A stretch of DNA of 7,887 bases, from NCBI GenBank assembly GCA_027365515.1, contig DAHXMK010000307.1, forward strand, positions 1-7,887, written 5' to 3'. Below are positions 1-5,705 of this stretch, one piece after another (within the stretch, counting starts at the first letter, position 1; each line of letters starts with the position of its first letter). The notes below the pieces were generated by a model that made no database searches, was not told the origin of the DNA, and saw nothing but the letters and a program-made list of their open reading frames with translations. This stretch comes from Candidatus Aminicenantota bacterium (lineage in GTDB: Bacteria; Acidobacteriota; UBA4820; DSQY01). The position numbers and the translations under genes are program-made.

Positions 1-1
1 T

Positions 2-577
2 GCGAAGATGCGCCTCGGTTGGAACGAGCGGCAGTTGACCTTCATCGAGGTAGCCAAGGCGCTGGCGGGAGTGGGACTCTCCGGCCTCTGCCTTCACGCC
101 AGGACGAGAGAACAGGGCTACAAAGGAAGCGCCAGCTGGGACCGAATCGCGGAGTTGAAGGGCGCAGTGGCCCTGCCCGTCTTTGGAAACGGCGACGTGG
201 AGAGCGCCCAGGACGTTCTCCGGATGTTCGCCGACACGGGATGCGACGGCGTCATGATCGGCCGCGCCGCGGTGAAGAACCCATGGATTTTCCGCCAGGC
301 CGCGCAACTTGCCTCGACCGGAGCGTGCGAGGCCCCCTCCACCGAGGAACGGTTGGCGCTTATCCGCCGCCACTTCGAGGAGATTTTGTCCACGAGCCGC
401 CAAGGGCTCGCCCTTCACAGAATGAAGACGTTTTTGGGCAAGTACACCAAAGGACTTCACGGAGCCAACGCCCTGAGGCTCGCTATCAATTCGAGCAAGA
501 GCGAAGAGGCGATGATGCAAGCGTTTGAAAGCTGGGCCTTGAAACAGGAGAGCAACGTTGAACGGCTTGAGCCGTAA
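2..577 (+). CDS. dusB: tRNA-dihydrouridine synthase, DusB type (5'-truncated by window edge)
   Basis: This is the C-terminal 191 residues of an FMN-dependent enzyme that reduces uridine to dihydrouridine in tRNA D-loops. The frame is open to the left edge; the first Met, at position 8, lies inside the conserved K-M-R-L-G-W stretch (family form K-[IM]-R-x-G-W), so it is not the true start. Visible family signatures are LHARTREQGYKG (active-site barrel strand), PVFGNGDV (FMN phosphate loop) and GCDGVMIGRAAVKNPWIF near the barrel end. A helical tail follows, with HRMKTFLGKYTKGLHGA, which resembles the DusB C-terminal helical domain. The gene ends in TAA and is followed by 145 nt before the next gene. 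The Dus family is certain. The DusB subtype is judged from the GCDGVMIGR and C-terminal motifs and is less sure. Confidence 0.9.
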   Translation, partial: AKMRLGWNERQLTFIEVAKALAGVGLSGLCLHARTREQGYKGSASWDRIAELKGAVALPVFGNGDVESAQDVLRMFADTGCDGVMIGRAAVKNPWIFRQAAQLASTGACEAPSTEERLALIRRHFEEILSTSRQGLALHRMKTFLGKYTKGLHGANALRLAINSSKSEEAMMQAFESWALKQESNVERLEP

Positions 578-648
578 CATCGCCCCCGCCTCTCCGCGCG
601 GCTATGTTTTCATGGAGGAATTCTGGAGCCCCAAGCTTGAACCGTAAC
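565..648 (+). repeat. Short direct repeat, GCTTGARCCGTAAC, two copies
   Basis: The 14-mer GCTTGAGCCGTAAC at 565-578 spans the stop codon of the dus gene. It recurs as GCTTGAACCGTAAC at 635-648 with one mismatch, 70 nt further on. The second copy overlaps a possible -35 element for the next gene. The pair may be an operator, a small duplication or chance. Confidence 0.4.
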
Positions 649-665
649 GCCAGTTGGGGTATCCT
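637..665 (+). promoter_or_regulatory. Possible sigma-70-like promoter for the DUF1015 gene
   Basis: TTGAAC at 637-642 and TATCCT at 660-665 are separated by 17 nt. Each matches four of six bases of the standard -35 and -10 hexamers. The site lies about 57 nt upstream of the DUF1015 start codon in the otherwise empty 145-nt gap. The match is modest and the call is tentative. Confidence 0.3.
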
Positions 666-722
666 CTGCTCTAGCGCTGCTACCGAATCCGCGGGGCAAG
701 CTAACTTGAAAAGGGAGATGAG

Positions 723-1962
723 ATGTCCAAGATAAGGCCTTTTGCCGCTTACAGGCCAAAGCCGGAACAGGCATCGCTGGTCGCGAGCCATCCGTACGAC
801 GTTGTCAACTCGGGCGAAGCGAGGGAGCTGGCGAAGGGCAACACCGCGAGCTTTCTTCACATCTGCAAGCCGGAGATAGACCTCGACCCGGATGTCCCGC
901 TTTACGATGACAGAGTTTACGCGAAGGGGGCCGAGAACCTGAGGAAGTTCATCTCCGAAGGCCTTCTCTTCAAGGAGGGGCAGCCCTGCTTTTACGTTTA
1001 CCGCCAGAAGATGGGCAACCACGTGCAGGACGGCCTGGTGGCGCTCTGCTCGGTAAAGGAATACGAGCAGGGGCTCATCAAGCGCCACGAGTTCACGAGA
1101 AAGGACAAGGAGGACGACCGGACGCGCCACGTGATGGAACAGAACGCCAACGCCGAGCCGGTCTTTCTCACCTATCGCGCTTTGCCAGAAATAGACCGGA
1201 TCGTCAAGCTCGCCACGAGCTGCGACCCAGTTTACGACATCATCACCGACGACGGCTTCGGCCACACCGTCTGGGCCATCGCGGGCGCGGAGGAAATGAA
1301 CGAACTTCAGAAACTCTTCGCCGAAAAGGTGCCCGCGCTCTACGTCGCCGACGGCCACCACCGCACCGCCGCCGCGGTCCGCTGCGGCCAGGCGCTCAGG
1401 GCCAAGAGCAAAACCCACACGGGCGAGGAGCCTTTCGAATACTTCATGGCGGTGGTCTTCCCACACGATCAGCTCAAGATCATGGACTACAACAGGGTGG
1501 TAAAGGACTTGAACGGCCTTTCTGCAAAACAGTTCCTGGCGAAGGTGGCGGATAAGTTTGAAATCGCTCCCGCTTCCGAACCAAAGCCCTCGGCCCCGCG
1601 CTCGTTCGGAATGTACCTCGAAGGAAAGTGGCACAGGCTTGCCGCGAAGCCTGGAAGCTTTCCAGCGGCCGACCCCGTCAAGGGGCTCGACGTCTCGATT
1701 CTTCAGGACAACCTCCTGGCGCCGGTGCTCGGCATTGCACCCCAGGACCGACAAGCGCATTGACTTCGTCGGCGGCATCCGAGGCATGAAGGAGCTTGAA
1801 AAGAGGGTGAACGGCGGATGGGCCGTCGCTTTCTCGCTCTACCCGACCTCGCTGCCACAGCTCATGGCCGTAGCCGACTCAGGCCAGGTCATGCCGCCGA
1901 AGTCAACGTGGTTCGAGCCGAAGCTCAGAAGCGGCCTGCTGGTCAGGCTGATAGAGGACTAA
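723..1962 (+). CDS. DUF1015 family protein (COG4198), reading frame broken near 1740
   Basis: The first frame (723-1763) gives 346 residues, with R-P-F near residue 5, PYDVVN at 24-29 and the signature DGHHR at 210-214. The family was once annotated as ParB-like; it belongs to the ParB/sulfiredoxin-type group that includes free-serine kinases. Its position upstream of serA and serC points to phosphoserine metabolism (inference). After G337-I338-A339 the frame runs into PQDRQAH and a TGA at 1761. The next frame, from the CCCC run at 1740-1743, continues as PRTDKRIDFVGGIRG and ends VMPPKSTWFEPKLRSG then LLVRLIED at a TAA (1960-1962). That is exactly the expected family C-terminus. Rejoined, the protein would be about 412 residues, the usual size. 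One extra C or two missing bases explains the break; either a sequencing error or a real mutation is possible. The start ATG is preceded by AAAAGGGAG at good spacing. Confidence 0.85.
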
Positions 1963-1972
1963 AGACAGGTCA

Positions 1973-2039
1973 ACCACAATGACACGGAGGGACAGCCCCA
2001 AAAGAGAATCAACCTTCGTGAACTCCGTGCCTTAGTGGT
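1973..2039. repeat. Imperfect inverted repeat in the DUF1015-serA gap
   Basis: The left arm ACCACAATGACACGGAG (1973-1989) and the right arm CTCCGTGCCTTAGTGGT (2023-2039) are reverse complements at 14 of 17 positions, around a 33-nt centre. The wording (ACCAC, then GACAC, then GGAG) resembles a family of palindromic intergenic sequences, rich in ACCACnnnGACAC, that is scattered through many environmental bacterial genomes; this is from memory and not searched. It fills most of the 103-nt gap. No T-tract follows the right arm, so it is not a typical intrinsic terminator. Confidence 0.6.
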
Positions 2040-2065
2040 GAAATTATCTTTGAGGAGGTGTCGGA

Positions 2066-2935
2066 ATGAAAATTCTAATAGCGGACGCATTCGACAAATC
2101 GCTGCCCCAGAGGCTTCAGCCCTTCGGCGAGGTTTTCGATGACATGGCGAAGCTCGGCGAGGCGGAAGTTCTGCTGATCCGTTCCAAGACCAAGGTGACT
2201 CCGGAGCTTGTCGCTAAGGCGCCAAATCTGAAGCTCGTCATCAGGGGAGGAGTCGGCCTCGACAACGTTGACAAGGAGGCGTGCAAGGCGCGCGGCATAA
2301 CCGTCATGAACACGCCTGAAGCGTCGTCGGTGGCGGTTGCAGAACTCGCGATGGCGCTGATGCTCGCCATCCCCAACAGGGTCGTCGAGGCGCACGTCTC
2401 GATGAAGGAGGGCAAGTGGCTCAAGAAGGAGCTGAAGCGGACCGAGCTCTACCAGAAGACGCTCGGCCTCATGGGCGTCGGAAGAATCGGGAGCGAGGTG
2501 GCCAAGCGGGCCGCCGCTTTCGGCATGAAAGTCATCGCCTATGACCCCTTCATCAAGGAGCATCCCGCCGCCAAGCTCGTAGGCGTTGACGAGCTTCTCG
2601 CCAACTCGGACTATATTTCTTTCCACACGCCTCTCACCGATGAGACGAAGGGGATGATCAACGAATCAATGATCGCCAAGATGAAGAAAGGCGTCATCCT
2701 GATAAACACCGGCAGGGCGAAAGTCATTGATGAAGCGGCGCTCGCGAAGGCGCTCGCCTCAGGCCAAGTCGCCGCTTACGGCACCGACGTCTGGTACTCC
2801 GACCCGCCGCCGGCCGACTGCCCGCTCTTCACCGCTCCGAACGTGCTCATGACGCCCCACATCGGGGCTTCGTCGAAAGAGAACCTTCTGAGAATCGGTG
2901 ACATAGTGGTGGACATCCTGTCCAAAAGGAGATAG
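2066..2935 (+). CDS. serA: D-3-phosphoglycerate dehydrogenase, short form without ACT domain
   Basis: Predicted to oxidise 3-phosphoglycerate to 3-phosphohydroxypyruvate with NAD, the first step of serine synthesis. At 289 residues it has the two-domain D-2-hydroxyacid dehydrogenase core only; the C-terminal regulatory domains of the long SerA forms are absent, so feedback inhibition by serine through an ACT domain is not expected. Visible motifs are RGGVGLDNVD (60-69, substrate loop), GVGRIG (137-142, Rossmann GxGxxG) with D160 at the end of the next strand, INTGRAKVIDE with the catalytic Arg at 217, and MTPHIGAS with the catalytic His at 265. The residue 29 after R217, where E. coli SerA has its catalytic Glu, is D246 in VWYSDPPP. 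The ATG has a strong GAGGAGG ribosome site 8-9 nt upstream. serC follows two nucleotides after the stop. A related 2-hydroxyacid dehydrogenase would be the alternative, but the serC neighbour supports SerA. Confidence 0.9.
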   Translation: MKILIADAFDKSLPQRLQPFGEVFDDMAKLGEAEVLLIRSKTKVTPELVAKAPNLKLVIRGGVGLDNVDKEACKARGITVMNTPEASSVAVAELAMALMLAIPNRVVEAHVSMKEGKWLKKELKRTELYQKTLGLMGVGRIGSEVAKRAAAFGMKVIAYDPFIKEHPAAKLVGVDELLANSDYISFHTPLTDETKGMINESMIAKMKKGVILINTGRAKVIDEAALAKALASGQVAAYGTDVWYSDPPPADCPLFTAPNVLMTPHIGASSKENLLRIGDIVVDILSKRR

Positions 2936-2937
2936 TC

Positions 2938-4038
2938 ATGGCAAAGCGAGTGATCAATTTTTACGCGGGACCGGCCGGGCTTCCGCTGCCGGCGTTAGAG
3001 AGGGCTCAGGCCGAGCTCTTGGACTTCGAGAACACCGGGATGTCGGTGATGGAGATATCGCACCGGGCGAAGGAGTACGACGCCGTCCACAACGAGGCGA
3101 TCGCCCTGGTGAAGGAGCTTCTCAACGGCCCCGACAACTCCAAGGTGCTCTTCCTTCAGGGCGGCGGGAACCTCCAGTTCGCGATGCTGCCGATGAACGT
3201 GCTCCACTCCGGCAGGAAGGCTGACTACATCGTCACCGGCTCGTGGGCCAAGAAGGCCTTCAAGGAAGCGCAGATCGTGGCGGGCGACTCGGCGCGCTGC
3301 ATCGCATCCACCGAGGGCGAGAAGTTCACGAGGCTGCCGAAGGCCGATGAGATAAAGGTCAACAAGGACGCGGCCTACGTCCACATCTGCACCAACAACA
3401 CGATCTACGGCACGCAGTGGAAGGAGTTCCCGAACCCGGGGAGCATTCCGCTCGCGGCCGACATGTCCAGCGACTTCATGTGGCGCCCCTTCGACGTGAA
3501 GCCATTTGGATTCATCTACGCCGGGGCGCAGAAGAACCTCGGCCCGTCGGGCCTTGTCGTCGCGATCATCAGGGACGATTTCCTCGAAATGTGCAGCGAC
3601 AAGATTCCCACGATGCTCCAGTACAAGATACACGCCGAGAAGAACAGCCTCTACAATACGCCGCCATGTTTCTCGATCTATATCCTCAGGAACGTGCTCG
3701 CCTACAACAAGCAGATAGGCGGGCTCGGCGTCATCCACAAGAACAACATGAAGAAGGGCGAGCTGCTCTACGGCGTGATAGACAAGCACCCCGATTTCTA
3801 CAAGGGCTACGTGAAGGTGAAGGAGGACCGCTCCTTCATGAACGTGGACTTCAACCTTCCGAGCGAGGAGCTCGACGCGAAGTTCGTCGCCGAAGCGAAG
3901 AAGGCCGGGATGGTCGGCCTGAAGGGTTACAGGTCGCTGGGCGGAATAAGAGTCTCCATGTACAACGCCGTGACCGTCCCTCAGATCGAGACCCTCTGCG
4001 GCTTCATGGAAGAGTTCGCCAGGAAAGAAAAGAAATAG
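2938..4038 (+). CDS. serC: Phosphoserine aminotransferase
   Basis: A PLP-dependent class V (fold type I) cytosolic aminotransferase that converts 3-phosphohydroxypyruvate and glutamate to phosphoserine and 2-oxoglutarate; it can also act in pyridoxine synthesis in some bacteria. The 366 residues match the usual full length of about 360. Motifs seen are INFYAGPAGLP at the N-terminus, MSVMEISHR (35-43), LFLQGGGNLQFAMLP (71-85, cofactor phosphate loop), and YAGAQKNLGPSG with K199 as the Schiff-base lysine. The C-terminus has GLKGYRSLGGIRVSMYNA, which closes the active site. The ATG begins 2 nt after the serA stop, and its AAAAGGAGA ribosome site lies inside the last serA codons, so translation of the two is probably coupled. 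A hairpin with a T-rich run follows. Confidence 0.97.
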   Translation: MAKRVINFYAGPAGLPLPALERAQAELLDFENTGMSVMEISHRAKEYDAVHNEAIALVKELLNGPDNSKVLFLQGGGNLQFAMLPMNVLHSGRKADYIVTGSWAKKAFKEAQIVAGDSARCIASTEGEKFTRLPKADEIKVNKDAAYVHICTNNTIYGTQWKEFPNPGSIPLAADMSSDFMWRPFDVKPFGFIYAGAQKNLGPSGLVVAIIRDDFLEMCSDKIPTMLQYKIHAEKNSLYNTPPCFSIYILRNVLAYNKQIGGLGVIHKNNMKKGELLYGVIDKHPDFYKGYVKVKEDRSFMNVDFNLPSEELDAKFVAEAKKAGMVGLKGYRSLGGIRVSMYNAVTVPQIETLCGFMEEFARKEKK

Positions 4039-4057
4039 CGCCGGTGCTTAAGGCGCC
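4022..4057 (-). terminator. Candidate intrinsic terminator for the minus-strand gene
   Basis: Read on the minus strand, GGCGCC (4057-4052), a 9-nt loop and GGCGCT (4042-4037) form a 6-bp stem with one G-U pair. The run ATTTCTTTTCTTTCC (4036-4022) follows directly. The T-rich run lies in the end of serC, so its composition may be partly coding (AAG/AAA lysine codons). Confidence 0.45.
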
Positions 4058-4071
4058 GCGCAATTGCCATG

Positions 4072-4108
4072 GGCCCGCCGCGAGAGCGGCGGGCCTTATT
4101 TCTCTTTT
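4072..4108 (+). terminator. Intrinsic terminator after serC
   Basis: GGCCCGCCGC (4072-4081) pairs perfectly with GCGGCGGGCC (4086-4095) around a GAGA tetraloop, and TTATTTCTCTTTT follows. This is a strong rho-independent terminator for the serine operon. The hairpin also starts immediately after the stop codon of the convergent gene and may protect that transcript's 3' end. Confidence 0.85.
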
Positions 4109-4773
4109 CCAATTATCTTCGCCTTCAGGGTGACTTTGCCGTTCTGGGCCGCCACGGTGAAGGCCACGTCCTTCGCCTTGTACTTCTCGATTATGGCCTG
4201 GCGCTGTTTGGCCACCTGCTGCTCGAAAGCGGCCAGATCAATGGCCGTCATCTCGCCGTTCTCAAGGCGCGCCTTGGAGTACTGCTCGAAGAGCTGCTGC
4301 ATCGGCGACCGTTCCGGGCGGCCCTCCGGCTTTGCCTGGGCCTGTTTCTGGGCTTTCGGCTCCTCCTGCTTCGCTGCCATGGAGTGGCGCTGCTTCGCCT
4401 CCTCGGGCGTCTCCCTTTCCAGTTCGCCCAGCTCTTTCTCGGCCTTTCTGAGCGCGGCTATCATGCGCGGGTCGGCGACTATGCCGTCGTCCTTGGCCCG
4501 CTGCCATTTTCCCCACTGCTCGCACTGGAGCGTGTAGCCGTTGGCGAAACTGTTGAAGCGGAACTGCTGTTCGAGGTTGGTCAGCGTTGCGTTCCTGTAG
4601 TATTGGAACAGGCGGTCGAGCTCCATACGCTCCCTTGATGGCGGCTCCCTCCTCGCCCCGGCGAAGAAGAGGTTGTACTGGAGCCTCAGTATTTCGAGCA
4701 TCTTCTGCATCCGCTCGATGTCCTTTTTAAAATCGAACCGCTGCGCCTCGGTTTTCTGATTTGGTCCGGCCAA
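4096..4773 (-). CDS. MXAN_5187 C-terminal domain-like protein, TTG start
   Basis: A 225-residue soluble, highly charged protein with no signal peptide or membrane segment. Residues 15-90 form a helical block with YNLFFAGARREPPSRER (33-49) and QQFRFNSFANGYTLQCEQW (69-87). These match my memory of the MXAN_5187 C-terminal domain family (Y-x-x-FF-G-x-x-R-x-P and FRF-x-S-x-x-x-x-Y patterns). Residues 103-155 are a charged Glu/Lys/Gln-rich linker, possibly coiled coil. Residues 158-225 form a second block: LFEQYSKARLENGE, a helix, then the strands VAFTVAAQNGKVTLKAKII. The start is TTG, chosen because AAAAGGAG sits 7 nt upstream and no upstream start exists before the tRNA. The gene lies 14 nt beyond the CCA of tRNA-Sec and probably shares its transcript. 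The biochemical function is unknown; the family name rests on recalled pattern, not a search. Confidence 0.8.
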   Translation of the reverse strand: MAGPNQKTEAQRFDFKKDIERMQKMLEILRLQYNLFFAGARREPPSRERMELDRLFQYYRNATLTNLEQQFRFNSFANGYTLQCEQWGKWQRAKDDGIVADPRMIAALRKAEKELGELERETPEEAKQRHSMAAKQEEPKAQKQAQAKPEGRPERSPMQQLFEQYSKARLENGEMTAIDLAAFEQQVAKQRQAIIEKYKAKDVAFTVAAQNGKVTLKAKIIGKEK

Positions 4774-4780
4774 GCGTCAG

Positions 4781-4788
4781 CTCCTTTT
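4781..4788 (-). promoter_or_regulatory. Ribosome-binding site AAAAGGAG overlapping the tRNA-Sec CCA end
   Basis: AAAAGGAG is read on the minus strand from 4788 to 4781, 7 nt before the TTG at 4773. It fixes the TTG as the start. Its first A is the final A of the encoded CCA of tRNA-Sec, so 3' processing of the tRNA would cut at the edge of the Shine-Dalgarno sequence. Confidence 0.8.
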
Positions 4789-4885
4789 GGCGGAGGCGCA
4801 AGAGAATCGAACTCTCCCGCCGGGGCATTACTCCCGGTGCTACGGGTTTGAAGCCCGCGAGGGGCACCAGCCCCCTAGCGCCTCC
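4788..4885 (-). tRNA. selC: tRNA-Sec (selenocysteine, anticodon TCA), with encoded CCA
   Basis: Read on the minus strand, the molecule is 95 nt plus an encoded CCA at 4790-4788. The acceptor stem has 8 bp (GGAGGCGC with GCGCCTCC), longer than the usual 7. The D arm is AGGGG-GCTGGTG-CCCCT. The anticodon arm is GCGGG-CTTCAAA-CCCGT, with TCA at 4851-4849 reading UGA. A long variable arm (CCGGG-AGTAATGC-CCCGG) follows, then a T arm with GAGAG-TTCGATT-CTCTT and discriminator G. The 8+5 acceptor/T-arm geometry, the extra-long variable arm and the TCA anticodon together are diagnostic of bacterial selenocysteine tRNA, which SerRS charges with serine and SelA converts to Sec-tRNA. No selA, selB or selD lies in the window. 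It sits between a methyltransferase gene and a gene of unknown function on the same strand. Confidence 0.96.
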
Positions 4886-4891
4886 AGGCAC

Positions 4892-4900
4892 ATCCTAGCA
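4892..4900 (-). promoter_or_regulatory. selC: Extended -10 promoter element of tRNA-Sec
   Basis: On the minus strand TGCTAGGAT occupies 4900-4892, a TGn extension followed by TAGGAT. The hexamer ends six nucleotides before the tRNA 5' end at 4885, which is the usual distance to a start site. No good -35 is seen 16-18 nt upstream. The transcript could therefore begin at or within a base or two of the mature 5' end. Confidence 0.45.
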
Positions 4901-5009
4901 CAGGCCGCCGAGAAGATTCACCAGGAAGCGAAAGCAAGGTTGCCGCCATGGCGCCAGGAGTCCGAATGAAGAGAATGACGGCAGGCGCGGCGGCCATCGC
5001 ACCAGCGCG

Positions 5010-5627
5010 TTACTTCTTTCGGAAACTGCAAAAGAAGAACCGCTGCTGGCTGCCCGAGGGCGTGCAGTGCGTCTCGAAAGCTTCTTGAAGCGTAGCGAAT
5101 GAGGCTCCCAGCAAGCGGCCGATTGACGCGCCGCAGTGCCTGGCGGCAGGGAGACCGCTGCATTGGCTTGGGCCGTCGAGGGCAAAGCCCCCTATGATGA
5201 AAATGCCGCCGCTCTTCAGAGAGCCGGCCATCTTCTTCATGTACGCCGCTTGCTCCTCCTCGGCCATCAGAAAATGGAAGACGGCCCTGTCGTGCCAGAG
5301 GCCATAATGGTCCAGCGGCAACTCCGCCAGCAGCACGTCGTCCTCTATCCACTTGACGCGGCCGGCTTCTTCGCCCATTTCGCTTTTAGCGCGGCACAAT
5401 CCTTCCGAGGAGACGTCGAGCACCGTGATGTCCGAGAAGCCGAGAGAGAGCAAGTCGGAGGCGAGCGTCGAAGCACCGCCGCCGACGTCAATGATTCGGG
5501 CGTCCGATGGAAGCCGCGCCGCGTTGATGAGCGAGAGCGATTTTTCAAGGTGGGGCTGAAACCAGCTCACCTCGCCGGGCTGCCTCTTCGCGTAAATCTT
5601 GTTCCAGTGGCCGGCGCGATTAACCAT
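5010..5627 (-). CDS. Class I SAM-dependent methyltransferase
   Basis: A 205-residue cytosolic protein with the Rossmann methyltransferase fold; the substrate is unknown. The N-terminus HWNKIYAKRQPGEVSWFQPH (7-26) is typical of a family of small stand-alone methyltransferases. Motif I is IDVGGGAST (46-54), the acidic residue of motif II is D71 in TVLDVSS, motif III-like WIEDDV is at 93-98, and motif IV-like WHDRAVFHFL is at 111-120. ALDGPSQCSGLP (149-160) and QQRFFFCSFRK at the end are also family-like. The length is complete. The start ATG has only a weak GAGGCG upstream but lies about 14 nt below a good extended -10, which fits a short leader. It is separated by 78 nt from the upstream kinase gene and by 124 nt from tRNA-Sec, with no clear terminator after it, so read-through into selC is possible. 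Confidence 0.9.
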   Translation of the reverse strand: MVNRAGHWNKIYAKRQPGEVSWFQPHLEKSLSLINAARLPSDARIIDVGGGASTLASDLLSLGFSDITVLDVSSEGLCRAKSEMGEEAGRVKWIEDDVLLAELPLDHYGLWHDRAVFHFLMAEEEQAAYMKKMAGSLKSGGIFIIGGFALDGPSQCSGLPAARHCGASIGRLLGASFATLQEAFETHCTPSGSQQRFFFCSFRKK

Positions 5628-5647
5628 TGAAACGCCTCATGACTGTG

Positions 5648-5656
5648 ATTATAGCA
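5648..5656 (-). promoter_or_regulatory. Extended -10 promoter for the methyltransferase gene
   Basis: On the minus strand TGCTATAAT (5656-5648) carries a perfect TATAAT with the TGn extension. The expected start site is near 5641, giving a leader of about 14 nt. No convincing -35 hexamer is seen 16-18 nt upstream, as is common for extended -10 promoters. Confidence 0.6.
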
Positions 5657-5705
5657 GAAGGCCAGCGCCATAAGGGACGGGGCCATCTTGTTCCTGGGAT
5701 AGGTT

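Noticed and set aside
629..659. CCCCAA...TTGGGG inverted repeat upstream of DUF1015
   Set aside because: Six base pairs around a 19-nt loop is weak, with no extension of the stem and no T-run.
1761..1763. TGA in the DUF1015 frame as a selenocysteine codon, given selC nearby
   Set aside because: The family C-terminus continues in a different frame from upstream of this TGA, and sequence after the TGA in the original frame is not family-like. A frameshift explains it; recoding does not.
486..1787. Long minus-strand open frame of 433 codons opposite dus and DUF1015
   Set aside because: It is antisense to genes with clear family motifs in a G+C-rich region, where opposite frames often stay open. 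Its translation shows no recognisable domain.
2044..2049. TTATCT as a -10 element for serA
   Set aside because: No -35-like hexamer lies 16-18 nt upstream (the sequence there is AACTCC within the inverted repeat), and the site is only 17 nt before the ATG, overlapping the ribosome site region.
2995..3789. Minus-strand open frame of 264 codons opposite serC
   Set aside because: It lies wholly antisense to an unmistakable phosphoserine aminotransferase, and its composition (Val, Leu, His, Arg rich) is typical of a shadow frame.
4064..4638. Plus-strand open frames opposite the MXAN_5187-like gene
   Set aside because: The minus-strand frame has a strong ribosome site, balanced soluble-protein composition and a family-like pattern; the plus-strand frames begin inside the serC terminator and look like antisense shadows.
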